DNA of 64,000 nucleotides. It comes from an uncultured Nitrospira sp. (lineage in GTDB: Bacteria; Nitrospirota; Nitrospiria; Nitrospirales; Nitrospiraceae). Below the pieces are notes generated by a model. The model was given only the letters and a program-made list of their open reading frames with translations. It did no database searches and was not told the DNA's origin. Each line of letters opens with the position of its first letter. Position 1 is the first letter of the stretch. The translations under genes were made by a program, and so were the position numbers. Where the stretch lies: contig CAMLHQ010000001.1 in assembly GCA_946479785.1 (NCBI GenBank), positions 1 through 64,000 of the forward strand, given 5' to 3'. Below, one piece after another: positions 62,636 to 64,000 of the stretch.

Positions 62636-63172
62636 ATGCTGAAAGAGAAGTACCAGAAAGAAATTGACGAGATTCTGAGCCGCTATCCGGTGAAGCGGTC
62701 GGCCCTCATTCCCTTGCTCTATCTGGCGCAGGAGGAAAACGGCTATATCACCGAGGCTGCGATGATCGAGATCGCGGGCATTCTCAAATTGACGCCCCCG
62801 CAAGTGTACGAAACCGTCACCTTCTATACGATGCTACATCTGAAGAAAATAGGGAAGTTTCACATTCAGGTGTGCAAGTCGCTCATGTGCGCCCTTGTCG
62901 GATCGGATACGCTCATCGGTTGGATCAAAACGAAACTCGGTATCGGTCCCGGTGAGACAACTTCCGATGGAACATTTACGCTGACGACGGTCGAATGTCT
63001 GGCCGCTTGCGGCACCGGCCCGATGATGCAGGTCAACGACGACTATTACGAGCGGTTGACGGAAGGTAAAGTCGATCGGATCTTGGCCGATTTGAAGTCA
63101 ACCGGCTCCTGTGCATTGAAGACCGGTCCATTCATGTGGCCTGAGCCGATTGCAGGGAAAAGTGAGAAGTAA
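62636..63172 (+). CDS. nuoE: NADH-quinone oxidoreductase subunit E
   Basis: A 178-residue 24-kDa-type subunit with the [2Fe-2S] N1a site: QVCKSLMCALVG (Cx4C) and VECLAACGTGPMMQVND (Cx3C). The N-terminal ~80 residues are helical (YPVKRSALIPLLYLAQEENG). It forms the NADH-oxidising module with NuoF, whose gene starts directly after its stop codon. Confidence 0.97.
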   Translation: MLKEKYQKEIDEILSRYPVKRSALIPLLYLAQEENGYITEAAMIEIAGILKLTPPQVYETVTFYTMLHLKKIGKFHIQVCKSLMCALVGSDTLIGWIKTKLGIGPGETTSDGTFTLTTVECLAACGTGPMMQVNDDYYERLTEGKVDRILADLKSTGSCALKTGPFMWPEPIAGKSEK

Positions 63173-64000
63173 ATGGTTACGCACGAACCAATCTTGCTGA
63201 AAAATATGAGTCAGCCCGGCTATACCGGGTCGTTGGCGGACTACGAGAAAACGGGCGGTTATCAGGCGCTCAGAAAAATACTCGGCAAGGTCGCTCCGGC
63301 CGACATGACACAATTGGTCATCAAGTCCGGCCTGCGCGGCCGCGGTGGCGCCGGCTTCCCAACCGGCGTGAAGTGGGGATTTCTCCCCAAGGAGTATCAA
63401 GGGCCTCGCTACCTCTGTTGTAACGCCGACGAAAGCGAACCGGGCACGTTCAAAGATCGGCAGTTGATCGAGCGCGACCCCCATCAGATTCTCGAAGGGA
63501 TCGTGCTGGCCTGTTATGCCATCGGAGCTGAATCGGCCTATATTTATATCCGCGGTGAGTTTGTGTTGGGGTCGAGGATTCTGGAACAGGCCATCGGCGA
63601 CGCGCGGGGGGCCGGCTACATCGGGAAGAACATTCAGGGCACCGGCGTGACCGTTGATGTGTGGGTGCATCGCGGCGCCGGCGCGTACATCTGCGGAGAA
63701 GAAACGGCTTTACTGGAATCGTTAGAAGGCAAACGGGGTCTGCCTCGCGTGAAGCCGCCATTCCCCGCCACCCATGGACTCTATAACCAGCCGACGGTGG
63801 TCAATAATGTGGAAACGCTCGCGAACTTGCCGCACATCGTCAACCGCGGTCCCGAATGGTTTGCGGCGATCGGATCCCCGCCAAAAAGTACGGGCACGCG
63901 GATTTTCTGTGTCAGCGGGCATGTGAAACGACCGGGGAATTATGAAGTCCCGATGGGCATCACGTTTCGAGAGTTGATTTACGAACATGCGGGCGGCATG
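63173..64000 (+). CDS. nuoF: NADH-quinone oxidoreductase subunit F, C-terminus beyond window
   Basis: First 276 codons of the FMN- and NADH-binding 51-kDa subunit. Present are the NADH loop GLRGRGGAGFPTGVKWGF, CNADESEPGTFKDR and the FMN-site YICGEETALLESLEGKRG. The start ATG directly follows the nuoE TAA. The 4Fe-4S N3 cysteines lie beyond the window edge. Confidence 0.97.
   Translation, partial: MVTHEPILLKNMSQPGYTGSLADYEKTGGYQALRKILGKVAPADMTQLVIKSGLRGRGGAGFPTGVKWGFLPKEYQGPRYLCCNADESEPGTFKDRQLIERDPHQILEGIVLACYAIGAESAYIYIRGEFVLGSRILEQAIGDARGAGYIGKNIQGTGVTVDVWVHRGAGAYICGEETALLESLEGKRGLPRVKPPFPATHGLYNQPTVVNNVETLANLPHIVNRGPEWFAAIGSPPKSTGTRIFCVSGHVKRPGNYEVPMGITFRELIYEHAGGM

Noticed and set aside
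1..64000. tRNA, rRNA, CRISPR arrays and transposases
   Set aside because: None seen on reading both strands; short or degenerate cases could be missed without a covariance search.

Overview
The window is a typical stretch of a Nitrospirota chromosome, most likely a Nitrospira species. The evidence is moderate-to-high GC, dense gene packing, a hopanoid-type epimerase beside a polyprenyl synthase, a NikR/TonB pair, CstA, and a complex I operon with fused nuoCD. The genus call is inference from gene content and family resemblance. I saw no tRNA, rRNA, CRISPR array, transposase or prophage.

Layout. 1-3501 (minus): division/cell-wall operon rsmH-ftsL-ftsI-murE with a sigma70-type promoter and MraZ-like boxes but no mraZ. 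3.8-9.9 kb: asnS, a secreted repeat protein, an Asp-box lipoprotein, YajQ, CstA. 10.4-12.5 kb: a candidate sigma54 promoter, a 36-residue membrane peptide, two PilZ proteins and an EamA transporter. 12.5-21.2 kb: a complete predicted phosphonate pathway (PEP mutase-like/nucleotidyltransferase fusion, two-subunit phosphonopyruvate decarboxylase, AEP transaminase, cytidylyltransferase, CDP-alcohol phosphatidyltransferase, YbhN-like membrane protein), best explained as making an aminoethylphosphonate lipid. 21.4-22.7 kb: three tandem PilZ genes. 22.8-27.9 kb: TetR-regulated RND efflux. 27.9-37.2 kb: SCP2, AdoMet decarboxylase-like, patatin, DUF1499, FKBP, DUF2914 and several unrecognised proteins, including a membrane protein with a C4HC3 PHD-like zinc pattern. 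37.3-43.3 kb: ispA-hpnA, cytochrome c, small envelope proteins and a histidine-kinase-like protein lacking the phospho-acceptor His. 43.5-55.5 kb: alkyladenine glycosylase, TonB receptor with nikR, HtrA, copper ATPase, thioredoxin-fold, Slp, TPR and beta-barrel proteins. 55.7-64 kb: secA, midA and nuoA-B-CD-E-F (cut by the window end).

The most unusual signal is non-coding. Eight copies of a 120-215 bp inverted-repeat element (3.6, 13.6, 28.3, 33.2, 35.8, 36.3, 43.4 and 52.0 kb) each sit directly against the stop codon of a gene, always in the same orientation to that gene. Their outer arms differ completely between loci but stay self-complementary within each copy, and an inner stem also covaries around a shared core. 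This points to a selected folded structure. A second, intra-operonic hairpin family lies between nuoA/nuoB, nuoD/nuoE and within the phosphonate operon.
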